A DNA stretch of 64,000 nucleotides, taken from contig JAKTNV010000168.1 in the NCBI GenBank assembly GCA_022747635.1, positions 458,501-522,500 on the forward strand, read 5' to 3'. Position 1 is the first letter of the stretch. Each line of letters begins with the position of its first letter. The DNA comes from Hetaerina americana. Its lineage: Eukaryota; Arthropoda; Insecta; Odonata; Calopterygidae. Below, piece after piece: positions 1 to 12,609 of this stretch. Under the pieces are notes generated by a model. That model was given only the letters and a program-made list of their open reading frames with translations, was not told the origin of the DNA and ran no database searches. A program made the position numbers and the translations under genes.

Positions 1-775
1 TGTAGCATTCTCGGCTTTCGAAGGGCTTTTCTAACGTCTTTATTGTACCACCTGGGGTCGCGATTTGCTTTAACGTATTTTATAGGTATGAAATCTACGA
101 TTCCTTTTTGCATGATATTGACAAATTCTGTCCAAGTTTCTTCCACGTTGACATGACTTAAGCGGGTTTTGAACTCGGGTAGTGAAGAGTTTAATTGATT
201 GGCAAAAGATTCAAAGTCAGCTTTATGGTAATTATAAATTTTTCTTTTTGGTTTAACAATCATTTTTATTTCTATGTCCAAGTGGACATTAATTGCTTTA
301 TGGTAACTCAAGCCCTCATCAGTTGATACACTAATAATTCGTTCAGGCGTGTTTGTAAGAAATGGATCCAATAGGTTCTTTCCAAGGGTGGGCATGCGTA
401 CTACTTGATGGAGGGAGTTTCTTTGAACCAATTTTATCATGGAATTGCAAGATTCGCGATCGCGGGTCCCAGATTTAACGATATTGTTGTCCCAATTTAT
501 ACCAGGGAGATTAAAGTCGCCACACAAGTTATGTTTATGCTGTTATTATATTTACGTGTAAAATTGTAAATTTGATCGTTGAGGGTGTGAAGTGTTTTCA
601 AATCTGAGTCTGGAGGTCTGTAGAAGGAGCATAAATTTATGTTGGGTTGATTGGTCCGTATAAAGGTGCACCAAACACTTTCTATGTTATTATTTTCAAA
701 TGAAACTTGCCTGCTTTCAAAATGACTTTTAACTGCCACGAAAACCCCTCCTCCGGGTCTTGTATTCTCTCTAAT
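1..775 (-). pseudogene. Non-LTR retrotransposon endonuclease fragment (copy A)
   Basis: Read on the minus strand this encodes the middle and end of an apurinic-type endonuclease (EEP) domain of a non-LTR retrotransposon and the linker toward the RT. Visible pieces are a segment ending CSFYRPPDSD (739-497), then, after a frame change near 500, the conserved segment around LGKNLLDPFLTNTPERI and the PRWYNKDVRKALRK linker near base 1-60. The catalytic SDH near the end of the domain reads SYH here, so the site is probably lost. The fragment begins abruptly at a GGGVF-type segment near 770, where it is fused to copy B. It runs off the left edge of the window. No functional protein is expected. The family looks CR1/Jockey-like, inferred from the EEP style only. 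Confidence 0.75.
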
Positions 776-1737
776 ATATTTACTAAGTAAGAATCTCTGT
801 ATTGCTGAACGTGTTATCGCAAGAAAACTATTCCAGGTATCCTCGACACTCCTAGTTTTTCTTTATTCGTCAAATCTAAGAAAGGAACAGTTTAACTCAC
901 GTTTTAGGCCATCATGGTCAGCTTTATGGAATAAATAAGTGTTTCTCTTTGGTTTGTTAACTTTTTCTACGCTTAGGGAAAATTTAGCGTTTACAGCCTT
1001 GTGATCACTGATTCCATCAATAACTCCTACATTTAAGACTCTTTTGGGTATATTAGTAGCTAATAGATCAAGAATGTTCTTTCCCCTTGTTGGTGAAGTG
1101 ACTAATTGATGTAGGGAATTTGAGGTGATTTCAAAATGAGGGACTCGCATAAATCCTTGTCTTTACCTCCATTTATAAAACTGTACGAATCCCAATCTAC
1201 TGTGGGAACATTAAAATCGCCACCGATTATTGATCTATGCTCATTGTTGTGGGATGTAAAGCTTTTTATCTGCCTTTATAGATCTAGTATTGAGTTAACG
1301 CCAGCATGGGGTGGTCTATAATAATCACAGGCATATATTCTTTTCGCACTGGGTATTTTTACTGAGCACCAGACACTTTCTATACAGTTATCAGGAAATA
1401 ACTCAGCTCTACTGATGGTAGAGTTTTTAACCGCGATAAACACTCCTCCTCTGGCTCTATTCTGTGTGTCGTTTCTATAAACTGTGAAGGACTTGGGAAA
1501 TATTTCTCTGTCTACGATATCATCCGTTAACCAACTTTCAGTTCCTATAATTATATCTGATTCTGTGCTATGAATGAGGTGGTGAAATTCCGGTATCTTA
1601 TTTTTTAAACTTCGGCAGTTAACTACTACTACGGAAATTATTTCTTCGTCTAGAACCTTCTTTGTGTTCGTTGCGGTCTTCTTTCTGGTGATGTTATTAA
1701 TAAGTCTTTTGGGTGTCTTAATACACGATCGGTCCAT
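776..1737 (-). pseudogene. Non-LTR retrotransposon endonuclease fragment (copy B)
   Basis: Minus-strand EEP endonuclease domain of a non-LTR element. The N-terminal half (1737-1276) contains VVVVNCRSLKNK and the catalytic GTESWL motif. An in-frame TAA at about 1276-1278 is followed in the same frame by GGDFNVPTVDWDSY. A frameshift near 1150 then moves the end of the domain, including ISDHKAV with the catalytic SDH, to another frame (1150-863). After a further stop, the linker SVEDTWNSF can be read up to about 780. There it joins copy A. Copy B is diverged from copy A, so this is not a recent tandem duplication. The element is dead. Confidence 0.78.
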
Positions 1738-3084
1738 ATTTTGATGAGTGATTCTTTCTATTGTCTCATTAGCACTGGACTTACCTCGAGAAATTTCTTG
1801 ATTCTATCCATTCGGCAGTCTGTCTTCTTTTGTGGCAATAGCCCCTCCTGCTTATTTACGTTACGTATTTGTGTCTGATTCATATCTTAAAAGCCGGATG
1901 AAAAACAGCACATTTGATATCTTTGCAACAGGTTCATCCTTCTCCTGAACCTTCGCATATCCAAACGCTCTCATTTCAAATCTAGAGTAAATAAGTGACT
2001 CTTTCTGTTCATCCCTACGAAATATTCACGAATCTGACGGCCGTCTTCTATTCAATGATGCTGTCAGTATTTCTTGAGATTCCCATATGCTCCCTGTGCA
2101 CTCTGCGTGTGGTCCCTCTGAAGAGTGGCGTACCTCCATCACTGCTTCATCGCTACATGTTCCTAAACTTTTGATGATTGTGCAATTCTCTATATCCCCC
2201 CTGCATGTGGTCGGTTTTCCCCAAGTAAGCTACCACCCAAGAGTTGCCTCAATGCCCTCGGGGCTCTCCGTTTAGATTATGCACGTAGCGAATGGGCCCG
2301 AGGAAAAAATGCCCCCTTCAGGAAATTAAGAAGGCTCTGGAATGCTCAACGCAGAGCCACCCGATGCGATAACAATTGTTACGACGAAGCGGAAAGAGCC
2401 ACATACAGACTTCAGGAGTCGAGGGAAGACAATTTAATGCTAGGTCGATGTAATTAAATAAATTCAGAGCCAATTATTTCAGCACCGAGGTCTCGTCAAT
2501 AATTTGTCCTCCAACTTATGTCATTGGATCAAGAATATGAAATTCGATAAATAAATCCCACAACAAGCAATATCAAGGACTCGTTTGCCTCACGTACAAT
2601 ACGGGAGAGCAATGGAAGAGTGTTAGAAGAAACTAGACTGCCACTTTCTAGCCTCAACGCTTTGGGATTGAATAGCTTTATTTTAATGCATGCATTTTAC
2701 ACTGATCTAAATGAATGAAAGACGATGTACTAGACTACACCTTAGGAAATAAGTAACTGCTGCGTTATGATGCGGCTGAAAATACATTTCAAACTCATGC
2801 TGAAGACACCATCTTCAAATTTATGTTAACCTTGGTAGAAAGTTAAAACATTTTCATTCATTTTGTTTGATTGAAATAAGTAAGTCTAAGGGATGCTTTG
2901 ACTCTCCGTCATTTCGACCCTAACAATTCGGATTCGAATTTCAAAAAAACTTACTGGAGTGAATAAATAAGCTTCGGTATAGCTCTTTCCTTAACCAGTC
3001 GAGACAATTATTTTGTAAAAAGGAGAAACTCCATGCTTTTTAATTAGGATATAATTATCTTCCACTATTTCATCAGAAAACGCC
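1738..3084. other. Stretch without recognised gene
   Basis: No convincing gene is seen in about 1.35 kb. Around 2280-2450 the plus strand has a short open stretch rich in Arg and Glu (WNAQRRATR, AERATYRLQESRED) that could be a retroelement linker remnant. It is too short and too degraded to name. Confidence 0.4.
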
Positions 3085-3405
3085 CGCTCAAAGTTGTTCC
3101 CCGTAAGACCCAAAGAACCCATCACCGACCCCCCTCCCCCGCTTCATTGCGAAAAGTGTTCGGGCGTTGCGCCATAAAAGTGTACTCTGCTCCGAGGGTG
3201 ACCCGGAGGGGGGGGGGCGCGGATTGGGATGGAGGAGATAAGGGGGCAAGTTTCGGGCTACGTCACAGTGGGCCGGAGAACAGGCCATGCTCGCCGCCAT
3301 CTAACGGCGGTGTATGTAGTTAATTTCTCCGAGAGTCAGCTCGAAGCGGGGCTAACCAAGCTAGCCATTGGTTGTAGCTTGCAGCCAGCGTTCCTCCAGG
3401 TAAGC
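3085..3405 (+). promoter_or_regulatory. CpG-rich promoter-like block with first-exon splice donor
   Basis: This short GC- and CpG-rich block stands out from its AT-rich surroundings. On the plus strand it contains TACGTCACA (3259-3267, a CRE/ATF-like site) and GCCGCCATCT (3293-3302, a YY1-like site). It ends in a near-consensus splice donor CAG|GTAAGC (3397-3405). The likely reading is a TATA-less promoter with a noncoding first exon of a host gene transcribed to the right. No downstream coding exon is recognised in the next several kilobases, so this is inference from composition and motifs. Confidence 0.4.
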
Positions 3406-4309
3406 CTCCCCTCCGCCCGCCTCATACCTCATCAAATGCGAGGGGTGTGGCGATATTCCACACCCTTTCCACCGAACCCTGCCATGTAGGAACCCTGGCC
3501 GTCGCAGGGCCATCAAAACGCAGGGAGTGTCCTGGTTGGTCGTAAAGACATCGTCTGAGAGGGAGAGCAGCTGACCATGGCCATTTCGGGCCACGCAAAG
3601 GGCCGTTTCCCGCGCACCAGCGCGCCTCCATGCCTCGGGTATTTGGCAAAAATCCGGCGACTCTTGCTATCCTTGTATGAATTGCAAATCCATATATGAT
3701 TGACTGCGCTTCTACATTGAAAGTGACGTGGGATAAAAGAAGAGGCGAAATGTAATACTCTGTTAGTACCGAGCCGCAAAGTAAGACGCTCCGCAATACA
3801 CGTGTATGGTGAAGTGTATGATTTTGATTCATACACCACTAATAAATCTCCAAAATAGGTGTTACAATGTTCGTGTATTTTGGCAAAATTTAGCATATCG
3901 GTTTAATTTTATGCATGCTTTTATGAGTATAACTCGCGAGAAACTTCAGTATCATGCGAATTGTTATAATATAATTAATCTTGGGATCTGTAAAAAAATT
4001 ATGCGAAGTTGCTGTTCATCATAAATGTATGGTATGGTTTTGCTACTAAGTAATACAAAATGTCCTCATGAATGTGAATTAATCCCATCTCTCAATCAAC
4101 TTTGTTCAAGCAAATATTTTGCGAAGGACAACCAATTAAATTATAAATAAATACGTGGCCCTCAAATAACGCATAATATTTTTTAAATTCAAAAGCATCA
4201 GATATATTTGTAGCATGCACGTTAAGCTACGATGCATATTCGGCATTGGATAGTTTCTGGCTCAACTTCGTGGAAGAACATACTATATTCATTAAACGAA
4301 GAACATACT
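3406..4309. other. Stretch without recognised gene
   Basis: Pyrimidine-rich, then AT-rich sequence. Open frames at 3422-3900 on the minus strand look like chance frames in GC-rich DNA. Nothing is recognised. Confidence 0.4.
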
Positions 4310-4439
4310 GTATCCCTCCGGCGTTCTTTATTTAGATGTCTACTAGTTCCGATGGTCAGGCGTCATCACCAGGTACCTGATGATGACGCCTAAGCGTTGA
4401 AACTATTTGGTAGCAAATAATGAACAATGGAGGAATACA
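4310..4439. repeat. Inverted repeat with hammerhead-like core
   Basis: Two imperfect arms of about 65 bp (4310-4374 and 4375-4439) meet at the palindrome GGTACC. In the right arm, CTGATGA (4377-4383) is followed by a 5-bp hairpin GACGC/GCGTT and then GAAAC (4399-4403). This is the layout of a hammerhead ribozyme core, CUGANGA-stem II-GAAA. One extra unpaired T lies between CTGATGA and stem II. The same layout occurs at the Penelope-like element ends at 50.9, 53.4 and 56.2 kb, so this is probably a head-to-head pair of element termini. Activity is not shown. Confidence 0.6.
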
Positions 4440-4635
4440 TTGAGTTCTACATTTAATGTACGATGTTGATGCTTGAATACACAATTAAGATTGATTTGCT
4501 AGTCCTAGGGCAACGCAAGTACTTTTGATAAATTTCGTTATCACGCAAAATACACATGAAGTTTTTGAGTAATTGCCATATTAATCTTTATTCGAAACAG
4601 ATCACGATGTAAATTCATTATTTCTCTTCGAATCG

Positions 4636-4765
4636 TGTATATATATATATAATATATATACACGATATATATATAATAATATATATATATATATTATATA
4701 TATATATATTATATATATATATATTATTATATATATATCGTGTATATATATTATATATATATATT
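4636..4765. repeat. AT-rich palindromic microsatellite
   Basis: A (TA)n tract with internal symmetry: CGTGTATATATA occurs near both ends and its complement TATATACACG lies inside. The whole block can fold as nested hairpins. No gene is present. Confidence 0.8.
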
Positions 4766-7700
4766 TATCGATAGGTTTTGGAAAAACGCACAGACATAAT
4801 CGAATTCACAGAATCCCAATTTCAACCAACTCATTCTTTATTTTTCATTTTCGTTTTTCACAACCTCCGTTCACCACAATAAAAATTATGATAAAATCAA
4901 TTGTCCATCTTCGTCATGGCCAGCATCTCGTCACCATCATCAGCATGCAGTTTTAGCATGTACCCTTACCATTATGGGTTAGTTTTTAATACAAAAAATG
5001 ATTTTCATTTAATCATACACCCAGAAGTAGAGAGAATACCATTTTTCTGTTATTAAATCAAATTAAATATTTTGGCAATCAGACAAACAACAAATAGTCC
5101 CGCATGACATTCCCTTCACGTTGACATATACGCCAACTTCCGTTCCAGCACCCCTGCCTCCTTTTATATTTTCTTAAGTTTTTCTATTAATAATACCACA
5201 AAACGGGATCCCCATCCTTGGCAACCAATTCTTTTCCTCGCAAACATGTCCGTTACCATGCAAAACCCTGCTCTTTTCGATATCGCTGTTGCACTTTTTT
5301 GTGAACAAACAAAAAATAATTTAAAAATTCAACACCTTGCACCATGTTGTATAATATTGACATGTGAAATAATATGTACGACAAAAAAATTAAACGTATC
5401 AAACAAATCCTCATTTTTGCACCACACTTTGTGCCCTAGATCAGTCAAAGCAACCAGCTCAAGTTTGCGAGGAATATTGAAAATTGGCGCTTGCGAGGAA
5501 GACGGGGGGGGGGGGGAAATATACCGGGATGTGATTGCCACGAAATCAATGACGATAGCGGTTAATTTCGCAGTAGGTCACCGATTAACTTTTATACAAT
5601 TGCACATTCTTTATGTTACAGTTTTCATTAATTATTGATTTCACTTGCGCCATGGCGATCAGTTTCAGAGAAGTCTTTTCACTCCATACGCAGTCATTGG
5701 ATTCAAGTTTGACATTTCTCGCCATCGTTGTACGTCGAACACCAACGACAGACTTAAAAAAAAACAAGTAAGAGAGACGAATATTTTCACAGGAAACACG
5801 AAACATCCAAGTTTTTCTTTCGTTCTTTCAGATTGACAGGAAATCATTCACACCCAGATCACTTTTCCATTTCCCCTCGGAATTGAACATAAAACACACG
5901 ATCCCATTTCACTACTGAGGCAAAAAAATATACATCGAAGTTGAAAAAGTCATTACCCTCCGGGTAATTCTTCGTAATCTCTTATATTCTTTATAGTTCT
6001 ACTACGAGCAATCCCTCACGAAATACATGTTCACTGAAATTTTTTGAGCAATTGTTATTTGTTGCTGCAGGGGAAAAATGAACGGAAAGAAATAGTATAT
6101 TTTTTGTTTCAAACGAATGGAAAGCTGCATCAAAGGCAGTTAATTATGGTTTCCGAAGTATGCACATCACATACACCCTGCAACAGAATGATATTCAAGG
6201 GAGAGTTTACGCACTACTACTACATGTTTGGAACCTCAACTCTTTTTACTTCACTCTGAACGTATACGTTTTGAATCTGGTACACTTTTTCACAACCACA
6301 CACAAGAAAAAGAAAACACTCACTCGGTCAAATCTTATTTTTTTCCTTACCTTTCATGTTGTCTTCGAGAAAAATAAAACTCAGATCAATCACCAATGAC
6401 TAATTTTCTTCCTCATTAATACCACAATAACGTTTATTTTAAAGCGCAAAATTCAAGAAATAGTGGTTACCATAGGCACACTTTTTGTTTCATTTAGAAG
6501 GGTGATATTGGAGGAGATATGTTGACATTAAAAACTTGAAGTACAAAACTTTCAATCCACTATATGACGTTGCATTGATATATCTATTGTTTTTTCCATA
6601 AATGTCATTAAGAAGGGAACAGCCATTTTAAATTATTATTATTTCAATAGTTACACATGTTTCAATGCCACACGAAGTGAGTAGGATCAGAAAAAGTATT
6701 TCTCTCTACATACAGGACTGGCCTCCTTCAAAAATCTTTGGAGGCAGGTTGAAAATTAAATTTTTTTAATGCAATGAAAACACACACAAGAATTCACTGT
6801 TAATTGAAGTCACCAGAAATAAATACGTTTTTTAAAAGTCTTAATTAAATAGTTTTCAATGACATGGCTGGACGATTTCATACCTTCTCAGTGTTAATTA
6901 ACATTCACTTTCCTCGCGCTAGCTGTGATCCGTAGAAACAAAGTTTGGAGAATCGGCCAACAGTAGCGCGAAAATTGAAAAAATAGCGCACAACGTACTT
7001 TCCTACATCTAATTCATATTAGATGTCCCGTTTTAACCCGGGAAATATATTTATTTATATTATATGCAACAGTGGCGCATTTGCTACACATTTTAAAATA
7101 CAAATCTGAACGGCTAAACCCTTCGTGATTCCATGATGACCAGTCTCAGAGCATGGGCTTATTTACACGCGAAAGAAAAATAGCCCTCAGTAAATTTCCC
7201 GGTCGATGTGCCGCAGAATAAATAGTTTAAACTGAAGTTCAAGACCTGCATTTGCTTCGAAATTTTGAGGCATTCATCATATTGAATAATGATATGTCCT
7301 CTTCGAGAGTTGGGGCGTGTCGGGTACGCACGACTGGCCATCTAAAATTGCTCTAGTCAGTCGTCACCTCGAGGGAATTCGTGGTGATGTGACCTGTATT
7401 GATCTAACATTTGTCACAGAGATGGAATTTAGTTTGATGACCGCTAAATCGTCTCTAGTTATTCGGAGGCTGAATTGTTAAATGCCAAATTGAACGCACT
7501 AACTACGAAAATCATCAAAAAACTCTGTTTCTCTCATGTCAGCGGAAAGTGCCGGACAGTTCATTAATAGTTAATTCCCTCGACTACGTAAAATTGACGT
7601 GGAAAACATGCCATGAGACTCAACATGATATGAATTCAACCCGTCAAGTGGTGCCCTACTTGTTAATAATTTTTACATTAAATGCATTTTATTTTAGTTA

Positions 7701-9344
7701 ATTTACATCGACCCTCGGTTTCTTCTGTTCGAGGTAACATGGAAAGTGTTCGCATGATCTGTCTAATGAGCGAACACGTTGAAAAGATTTATTGAGTAAC
7801 GAACGGGTAATGGTTAAACGATGAGAGAAATGAACTTTTTCTCTTCCTCGGAATGTTGTCGATCCCTTTTTCATTCCTGTATCAATTCACATTTGAGTTG
7901 AAGATATATGAATGAATGGGACACGTCAAGGAAATCATTGATAACTACCGAAGAGTGAAAGGGCTAATGCATTCATTAAAAATTTATTCCGGGGAGAAAA
8001 CAAATTGTGAAGAATTTTTTCACTGGCTAACCTCGCTGTTTTCCATCTCTTTATCTCTGGACCATCGGATGTTTTTGACGAATGCCGCTAAGTCACGGTC
8101 ATTATGAATACAATTATTTTTTTCCTGAGTAAGACTACGAGACCACGGAGGCGTAGAGAGAACATTACCATACAAAGGCCATTACGTTAGCAAGGCCATG
8201 CTCTCCTGCAGACCTAACCACTTGAACAAAATTTGGAGATGGAACTTCTAGTAAGAGCTAGGACAAAATATACATACATTAGCACTTAAATAAGGCCTTA
8301 AGTTCCTAATTTGTTGAAAATAGGCTCGGTTCTTCACAGCTTTCACAATTCTTGGAGGAAAAAGTGTTCTAAACGGAGTACTTGGATCAAAGGAATATTT
8401 TATCTGGTTTAAGGGAGCGATAGGCCCTAAATTCTAAATTTATACTACTGGGTCCCCGTTGTCATAGCGTTCCACGCATTTCCTCCGGATGGATCATAAT
8501 ATATTGTCTTTTCCCTCTTGTTAAGAATAGCATACCAAGAACACGAGCCAAAATTGTCATTTATGATCCTTACCAGGGTATCCAGGCAGGAGTAGCTAAG
8601 CAAAATGAACTCTCTGTACATGTAACCCAAGTATCAATAAAATAACGCCATCCATAATTATACCGGTATTGTCACTCTAAACTGGACCAAGAAGCAGATT
8701 TTTTTAATGCTCGGGCAACAAGCAAGCAAGAATCCGCGATATGCATTTTCCACCTGCAATTACACTTTTGACTCCTCAATCCGAAATCAGGGTAATTTTA
8801 CATTACATCAAATCACATCTGAACTTCATCCAACAGCCGCAAATAAGATTTCTGTTTGACTCGATTAGCTCGTTTTTCCACCACAAGATTTCACTACATT
8901 CCTGGAAGGTAGAAACTAGTTTGGAAAGTGGCCTCGGACTGCCTTTGAACTTCAGCAAAAGGAGGAAGGGAGGAGACTTGATGTCCGCTCTGCGTATTGA
9001 AATCAGCTGTTGATTCTGCTAAGCTATTTTAAATAATTTTAAATTTGTAAGTAACTTCAGTGTGACATTTTTCAAGCCATATGAAGATAAGAATAGAGGT
9101 AGAGAACCATAATTGATTGGGACTTGTGACCGTCCATAGAAGAATCTCAACACAATCGCCACTCGGTACTACAGTATCTTGGAACCAGGGTCATGTTTCT
9201 GGGAATGGGAAACTTTGGATTGACGATGGAACGTTTTTAGGGCGTAAAGATCGACTCTCTTGTATTGGAACTTTGGCTCGAATACCATCTCATGCACATA
9301 TTATATCTATTGTAACTACTAGAAGATAGAGAGTGGGGCAAATG
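4766..9344. other. Long stretch without recognised gene
   Basis: About 4.6 kb of AT-rich sequence. Short open frames exist but none has a recognisable domain, and none is longer than about 130 codons. A G-run at 5506-5515 explains one chance frame. The segment 9100-9344 may be degraded 5' sequence of the reverse transcriptase that follows. No RNA gene is seen. Confidence 0.4.
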
Positions 9345-10575
9345 ATTACTCAGGGGATGATCAGTTTGGGTTTAGGAAGGGGAGAGGTACGCATGATGCC
9401 ATTGCAGTAATGAGATTATTAATCGAGAGGAATATAGAACAAAACCAGGAGGTATTTGCCTGTTTCGTAGATTTCGAAAAAGCGTTTGATAGAGTGAATT
9501 GGGAAAAACTAATGAGTATTCTGCAGAAAATAGGAATAGATTGGAGGGAAAGGAGGATAATCCGCAACCTGTACATGTCTCAGACTGCTCAGGTGCGGTT
9601 GGGGAACGGGGAGTCCGGATAAGCAGTGTTAGGAAGAGGTGTAAGGCAGGGTTGCCCATTACCACCTTTGCTGTTCAACCTGTAAGCAGATGAAATGATT
9701 AAAGAGGCATGGGAAGAACTGGAGGTTAGGAATGAAGGTAGGCGGGAAATTCGTAAAATCAGTTAGGTTTGCTGAAGACCAAGCTTTAGTTTGTCAGTCA
9801 GCCAAGGGGCTGCAAGCATTGCTTAGTGAATTAAAAATTCAGTGCGACAGGTATGGGATGACAATCGATATTCATAAAACAAAGGTTTCGCGATTTCCTA
9901 GGAAGAAAAAGGCTAAGCTAACCATTGAAATACCAGGGCGAAAACTAGAGCTGGTAGAACAGTTCACGTATCTCGGTAGTGTTTTGGACCAACACGGTAA
10001 AAGTAGTAGGGACGTAAGGAGAAGAATTGCGCTAGGCAAAGAGGCTTTCACAAGGAGGAGGGACTTGATGAGAGGGCCGTTGAGTAAGGATGTTAAGAAA
10101 AGACTCTGATAAAACTTTGATATGGAGCGTAGCTATGTACGGCGCGGAAACGTGGTCATTGAAGCAGGAGGATAGGCGTAGACTGGAGGCTTTTGAAATG
10201 TGGGTGTGGAGAAGAATGGGGAAGGTGAAATGGACAGAGAAGAAAACAAACGAGGAAGTACTTGGCATGGTGGGCGAAGAGAGGGGTTTGTTGGGAGCAA
10301 TCCTATGGAGGCAGGAAAAGTGGCTGAAGGGGGTATGGACCGACTGTGGGATGTTGAAGACTGTAATTGAGGGGAGAATGTTAGGCAAACGAGGAAAGGG
10401 AAGGAACAGGATAGGGATGATGGGTGGGATGAAGGGACGAAGAAAGTACTCAGAGCTGAAGAGGGACCTGATGTAGAGTAGGATGTTGTGTTCTGCTAGG
10501 GGACACAAATTATTTAATTAATATTTACGTCCATCCAAAAACCTACCTTAACCGGTAGATTACCTAATAATAATA
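9345..10575 (+). pseudogene. Non-LTR retrotransposon reverse transcriptase (copy 1)
   Basis: Plus-strand remains of a non-LTR reverse transcriptase. Blocks in order: DQFGFRKGRGTHDAI, then motif A CFVDFEKAFDRVNW near 9460, then after frameshifts a RGVRQGCPLP-like segment near 9640. The motif C region reads RFAEDQALV (9768), so FADD has become FAED. The C-terminal part has AMYGAETWSLKQED (10135) and RRLEAFEMWVWRRMGKVKW (to 10478). Frameshifts and stops lie near 9625, 9690 and 10110. It ends with a (TAA)n tail at about 10566-10575. Related copies lie at 45,030-45,640 and 58,012-58,665 on the minus strand, and a tail fragment at 23,340-23,445. Confidence 0.88.
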
Positions 10576-10620
10576 CCAGCATGTGTGCATCAGTTTTCAG
10601 CCTACCCTCGTGTTTTTTTT

Positions 10621-11453
10621 GGACCGACCTGTGGTTATTTCTGTACACTTGAGATTAATATGGTTATATTTATAATTACTGATGGAAATTGTTGCTTTTC
10701 CAGCAGGATTGGCGTGTGGTGGGTGCAGATGGCCGTGTCCAGAGGTCTTCACAAACACTTCCTTGATGGAGAAGCACGTTCAGAAACATGTCGGGTTGGA
10801 TTATTTCAATTGTAACCTTTGTCTCATGGGGTTTATGATTACGTACAGCATAATTTGGTTCGGCACGCAATTAACCCGGTAGGGCCGGAGCCAGTTGTTG
10901 TAGTACGCAGTGCCGGACTGGTAGACGACGATCATCGTTGTTTTGATGCTTATATAGAGACGGTTCCCTCGGGAAAACCTGTGGATAAGACGCATTTGTG
11001 CCTTTTGTTCCAAGTGATTCACCCAGAAGAACAGTTTAAAAATGCACCTGGCCGTTCATGCCGTATATAAACCACATTCGAGCCGTGTTTGTTCCAAATC
11101 GTTCACCAGAAACTACTTCCCGAAGAAACACATGTCGGCCCACACGGGAGACAGACCTTATTCGTTCGATGCTTGTTCAAAGAGCTTTGGGACGAAAGAC
11201 ATCCTTAAAGCGCACTTGCCTTGCTTGCTGACCTCACCCGTGCGTCGTCTGCGCAAAGACCTTCATGATGAAAGGCATCGCTTGTGCCGACTGCTCAAAG
11301 ATGTTCTACACCAAGGGCAATCTCAAAGTTCACCAATTGGTGCACTCTGTGGAGAAACCTTACTCGTGCACCATCTGCTCGAGAGCCTTCCCTCGCAACG
11401 ATCAACTCAAAACGCACCAGTCGACGCAACTTAAAATTTGTGCAAACCTTTAG
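10621..11453 (+). pseudogene. C2H2 zinc-finger gene exons, degenerate
   Basis: A polypyrimidine tract and TTTTCCAG acceptor (AG at 10702-10703) precede an exon reading GLACGGCRWPCPEVF, with a first finger-like C-x2-C then MEKHVQKH. Further fingers appear in other frames: SRVCSKSFTRNYFPKKHMSAH (from about 11070), FDACSKSFGTKDILKAH, then CADCSKMFYTKGNLKVHQLVH and CTICSRAFPRNDQLKTHQ (11265-11430). The HTGDRPYS and HSVEKPYS linkers between fingers are clear. At least two frame changes break the array and the first linker region is missing residues, so this looks like a pseudogene or a badly decayed duplicate. A related exon copy lies at 52,369-52,520. Confidence 0.72.
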
Positions 11454-11816
11454 TGGAGTGACCCCCGCACCGAGATGGAGATACTCAATTTTGCTATTAA
11501 ATCGATAAATAATTGAAACGGATCGCATTTCAACATCATTTTGCTCTGCTATTAGTGTAACGGACTCTGTATCATAGACTAAACCATCTGCAGACTCGAG
11601 AGAATGTTGCTCAAGGGTCGAAAGGAATGTCCGGCAAGTTAGCGGCAGCAGCATCACAGGGTGCGTTCCGATGGTAATGCATTTGAATTTCCAGCACCGT
11701 TCCTATTGGTCGGAGTGGAATCAAACATTTAAAGCATGTAGGGGGGGAACTAAAGCTTTAACACAAAATTAGTCTCAGTGCTCTCCAAGCTGTGGAAGCT
11801 GCAGGACGTCAGTTAT

Positions 11817-12260
11817 TGTGAACCTCTGCGCATCGGACCGTGTCACTGAAGAAATAGAAATGACAATCAAGCAACTTTACGCAATTATTAAGTTGTGTGC
11901 TAAGAAACAAGCCAAAATCTCTCGTGAGAAGAGACTTAACAAAATGATTGGTGAGGTTTGCGGAGACTCTTCTCTGTCCTACTCGCAAGTTTCGAGGTGT
12001 TTTAAAGAAGGCCTTATTTAAGGAGGGCTGGGAAGAAGAGGCTAACGACAAACAATGCTCTGGGCGGCTGTCTACCAACAAAACCGACAACAATGTGGCT
12101 CGTGCTTGCCGAATGTTGGCCTCTGACCGTCGATTGAGTATGAAGATGGTTTATGCCAATTAACTGAACTTGTTGTCTTACTATTGTGTTTTGCATTTTT
12201 GCTGAAGATTTAGCAATGCGGAAAGTGTGCGCCTAGCTCGTGCCCAAGGTGTTTGCTATA
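11817..12260 (+). pseudogene. Mariner-like transposase, N-terminal part (element A)
   Basis: The plus strand encodes a degraded helix-turn-helix DNA-binding part of a Tc1/mariner transposase: LCAKKQAKISREKR, then SLSYSQVSRCFKEG, with a frame change near 12015. Next come GWEEEANDKQCSGRLSTNKTD, SDRRLS, and MRKVCA followed by TAG at about 12233. The order HTH, SGRxST, DRRL, MRKVCA is that of mariner. The catalytic part is missing, and the next 200 bp is low-complexity CT-rich sequence. Confidence 0.7.
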
Positions 12261-12415
12261 ACACGCTACGAGTCAGCAGGTTCCTGGTTCCAAACACCAT
12301 TTGCCTACACTGCCCCACTGCCTGATGCACTGCCCCCCCCCATAGTCATGACACTGCCCCAATTCAGAATTCTTTTTGTTCCGTCAGATTAAGGCAGCCC
12401 TTAAAGGAACCCGTC

Positions 12416-12600
12416 TTATCGTCCATTCAGAAGAGATCCAATAAGCTCCGCGTCTAGAAGACCTTTAGCGAGAGCCTTGAGCCTCGTTACCAGCTTTTTA
12501 ATACCGGCGTCGTACCTTTCTCCTGCCGCGTTGCGACGCCAACTGAAACGACTGCTTTTCCGATATATAAATTCATCCCAATTTTGTGGAAGTGTTCGGT
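12416..12600 (-). pseudogene. Mariner-like transposase, inverted C-terminal fragment
   Basis: The minus strand reads AAGERYDAGIKKLVTR, the typical C-terminal segment of a mariner-type transposase, in opposite orientation to its neighbours. A similar segment ends the element at 13,869-14,107 in plus orientation. This fragment therefore marks an inversion or an independent insertion inside the mosaic. Confidence 0.6.
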
Positions 12601-12609
12601 GAGAAGAAA

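Noticed and set aside
3422..3896. Minus-strand frames of 127-136 codons
   Set aside because: Chance frames in GC-rich DNA; no domain, no start context, and they overlap the promoter-like block.
5246..5638. 130-codon plus-strand frame
   Set aside because: No recognisable domain; it passes through a G-run and biased sequence, so a real gene is not supported.
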